Origin: a virus
Direction: 5' to 3' (one strand)
Length of the DNA: 29,358 bases
Virus record (IMG/VR): IMGVR_UViG_3300032291_004330
Span: 1-29,358 of that record
Position numbers and translations under genes: made by a program. How positions within the stretch are numbered: the stretch's first letter is position 1; every line of letters starts with the position of its first letter. The notes under the pieces were generated by a model that did not search any database, was not told the DNA's origin, and saw only the letters and a list, made by a program, of their open reading frames with translations. Positions 27,810-29,358 of the stretch are shown one piece after another.

Positions 27810-28909
27810 ATATAGACAAACAATACCAAAAATTACTTCTAGATATAATCCACAATGGAGTTGAAAAGAAAGACAGAACCGGTACAGGGACCATAAGCGT
27901 ATTCGGTAGACAAATCCGCCACAAAATGAGTGAAGGATTTCCATTATTAACAACAAAGAAGGTGCATTGGAAGTCAATCGTAACAGAATTACTATGGTTC
28001 TTAAAAGGTAGAAGTGACTTAAAGTACTTACTTGACAATGATTGCAACATCTGGACGGGGGATGTGTATAAGAACTTTCAAAAAACCTATGAAGGTAGAG
28101 ATGGTGAGATTATATTACCACCAGATGATTATATTAATGATGATGGTGAATTACTATCAAAAGAACAATTCATAGAAAAGATTAAAACAGACGAATCATT
28201 CGCTAAACGATTTGGAGAGCTCGGGCCCGTGTATGGTAAGCAGTGGAGAAGTTGGGAAACTAAAGAAAAAATAGATTTTAAAATACTAAATAATTCTGAT
28301 GGTTTAAAAATAGGACAATCATCTCTATATACTCCTCCAACTGTAGACCAAATCGCAAACCTAATCTCTGAACTCAAAACAAATCCTGACTCAAGACGAT
28401 TAATGGTTAATGCTTGGAATGTAGGTGAGTTAGACCAAATGGTACTTCCACCCTGTCATTATGGATTTCAAGTTTATACGAGAGAGTTGAGTATGGAAGA
28501 GAGAAATAAATGGTCTTGGGATAATTGGGGTATTACTTGTGAAATGGAAAGTGTTTTAGATGAGCAAGAAGTTCCTAAACGAGCAATCTCTTTAATGTAT
28601 AATACTAGAAGTCAAGACGTTCCGTTGGGCACCCCATTCAACATCGCAAGTTATGCTCTACTTTTAGAAATCATAGCCAAAGAAGTTAATATGGTTCCTG
28701 ATGAATTAATTGCTAATATGGGAGATTGTCATATCTACCTGAATCAAAAGGAAGGTGTTGTAGAACAATTAACAAGAGAACCATATCCATTACCGAAGTT
28801 AAAAATATTAGATAGTAAAGTTGATGATATTGCACATTATGAAATCGGTGATTTTATCATAGAAGGATACCAAAGTCATCCTGCAATACGAATGCCACTT
28901 TCTAATTAA
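27806..28909 (+). CDS. thyA: Thymidylate synthase (ThyA), with two extra segments
   Basis: The 367-residue protein is a ThyA. It contains DRTGTGTISVFGRQIRHKMS, HWKSIVTELLWFLKG, NIW, GELGPVYGKQWRSW, PDSRRLMVNAWNVGELDQM, the catalytic Cys217 in LPPCHYGFQVY, RSQDVPLGTPFNIASYALLL, GDCHIYLNQ and the C-terminal half. Compared with the usual family of about 265 residues it has an insertion at about 95-137 (with LSKEQFIEKIKTDESFAKRF GELG) and another at 225-260 (RELSMEERNKWSWDNWGITC EME ...). ThyA makes dTMP from dUMP using methylenetetrahydrofolate for phage DNA synthesis. It ends a translationally linked array and may be co-regulated with it. Confidence 0.95.
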   Translation: MNIDKQYQKLLLDIIHNGVEKKDRTGTGTISVFGRQIRHKMSEGFPLLTTKKVHWKSIVTELLWFLKGRSDLKYLLDNDCNIWTGDVYKNFQKTYEGRDGEIILPPDDYINDDGELLSKEQFIEKIKTDESFAKRFGELGPVYGKQWRSWETKEKIDFKILNNSDGLKIGQSSLYTPPTVDQIANLISELKTNPDSRRLMVNAWNVGELDQMVLPPCHYGFQVYTRELSMEERNKWSWDNWGITCEMESVLDEQEVPKRAISLMYNTRSQDVPLGTPFNIASYALLLEIIAKEVNMVPDELIANMGDCHIYLNQKEGVVEQLTREPYPLPKLKILDSKVDDIAHYEIGDFIIEGYQSHPAIRMPLSN

Positions 28910-28970
28910 ATAACCCACCAATTAAATCACCTTTTTCATAAATTATGGATATTTATAATAAAGGAAAATT

Positions 28971-29099
28971 ATGGCGGTACTTTATTTACATAAAAGAAAA
29001 GATAATAATGAAGTTTTTTATGTTGTGATTGGTAACAATATTAAAAGAGCATTTGATACTAAAAAAAGAAAAAATAACCCTTATGAAAATAATAGTTGA
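28971..29099 (+). pseudogene. Truncated GIY-YIG endonuclease N-terminus
   Basis: From ATG 28971, behind GGATATTTATAATAAAGG, 42 residues read MAVLYLHKRKDNNEVFYVVI GNNIKRAFDTKKRKNNPYEN and then stop. VLYLHKR...NEVFYV-x-IG-x-x-x-KRA is the N-terminal half of the phage GIY-YIG nucleases that begin VYLHRR...FYVGIG, with VV for VG. The catalytic Arg/Glu region is missing, so it is a relic. Its tail overlaps the next gene. Confidence 0.6.
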
Positions 29100-29295
29100 A
29101 ACGGAAGAGCAAAAGCAAGATCTTCTTAAGCAAAGTGAATATATCCACAATTTTTTAATTAATAAAGATGATATTAAAGGTCTCGGTAGAAATTGGTTAA
29201 TTGGATTGGATTCAGATAAATCCGGGACACTTATGCACTTATACACGGCGCCTGAAATAATCGAGGTTGATCCCACAATTAAACTTAAAAAATGA
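29083..29295 (+). CDS. Small protein of unknown function (70 aa)
   Basis: I start at ATG 29083 (MKIIVETEEQKQDLLKQSEY), within the tail of the GIY-YIG relic. The product is a mixed alpha/beta 70-mer with NWLIGLDSDKSGTLMHLYTA PEIIEVD. It ends at TGA 29293-29295, overlapping the start of the next gene. The family is not recognised, but the pattern looks conserved-type. Confidence 0.6.
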   Translation: MKIIVETEEQKQDLLKQSEYIHNFLINKDDIKGLGRNWLIGLDSDKSGTLMHLYTAPEIIEVDPTIKLKK

Positions 29296-29358
29296 AAGTA
29301 CAAATAAACGAGGTTTGTTATCAATTCTATTTAATTCCATTTATTAAAGTAACGCATA
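29292..29358 (+). CDS. Start of a further gene, cut by window end
   Basis: ATG 29292 overlaps the TGA of the preceding gene (ATGA). Twenty-two codons are visible: MKVQINEVCYQFYLIPFIKV TH. Too short to assign. Confidence 0.5.
   Translation, partial: MKVQINEVCYQFYLIPFIKVTH

Noticed and set aside
25751-27814. CRISPR-like array
   Set aside because: Repeats are gene-start sequences with irregular spacing of 150-800 nt, and the spacers are coding.

Overview
The window looks like part of the genome of a large, AT-rich tailed phage that infects a Bacteroidetes (flavobacteria-like) host. The host assignment rests on four things: promoters of the form TTTG-N19-22-TAnnTTTG, signal peptides ending in FAQ, lipoboxes with short serine-rich motifs, and A-rich leaders without Shine-Dalgarno sites. 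Phage origin is inferred from very dense small genes with 4-30 nt overlaps, tRNA genes beside a homing endonuclease, an endolysin in a lysis-like cassette, and many proteins of phage-only type. No terminase, capsid, tail or replication gene is visible, so this is an accessory/late-gene region. It was read from sequence only, with no database search.

Layout. 1-1500 (minus): a truncated NlpC/P60 endopeptidase, tRNA-Arg(UCU), an unexplained structured element, tRNA-Leu(UAA), a GIY-YIG endonuclease that overlaps the tRNA, and the 5' half of another tRNA-Leu. 1512-4108 (minus): DUF6878-like and DUF6915-like proteins, a small membrane protein and a CBS-less IMP dehydrogenase/GMP reductase behind a good host-type promoter. 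4300-5347 (plus): a coiled-coil membrane protein and ClpP. 5451-15994: mostly minus-strand late genes, probably virion-associated, many preceded by an ATATTTATTA box directly before ATG and several starting with an LxE/IxE leader. They include an annexin-like/peptidoglycan-binding protein, an HExxH metallopeptidase, a cupin and a polyphosphate kinase 2. 16104-19091 (plus): an apparent lysis cassette with a coiled-coil membrane protein, a protein with two PAS domains and two C-terminal membrane helices, two overlapping spanin-like genes and a GH19 endolysin. 19220-25325 (plus): conserved phage hypotheticals, an aminoacyl-tRNA-protein-transferase-like protein, a flavodoxin-like protein, a metallophosphoesterase, a SLOG/DUF2493 protein and secreted or membrane small proteins. 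25331-29358 (plus): an array of small genes joined by a repeated junction sequence and ending in thymidylate synthase. Several of the small proteins share two segments with ThyA. A truncated GIY-YIG relic and two further genes follow.

Working model (inference). Host-type promoters drive metabolic and takeover genes (guaB-like, clpP, the phosphoesterase operon). The ATATTTATTA box marks late genes. Several late proteins may be capsid-targeted, cleaved by a prohead protease and injected, including PPK2. Lysis may be tuned by the PAS-membrane protein. The two observations most worth following are the PAS-PAS-membrane protein in the lysis cassette and the ThyA-related mini-protein array with its double-phase junction repeat.
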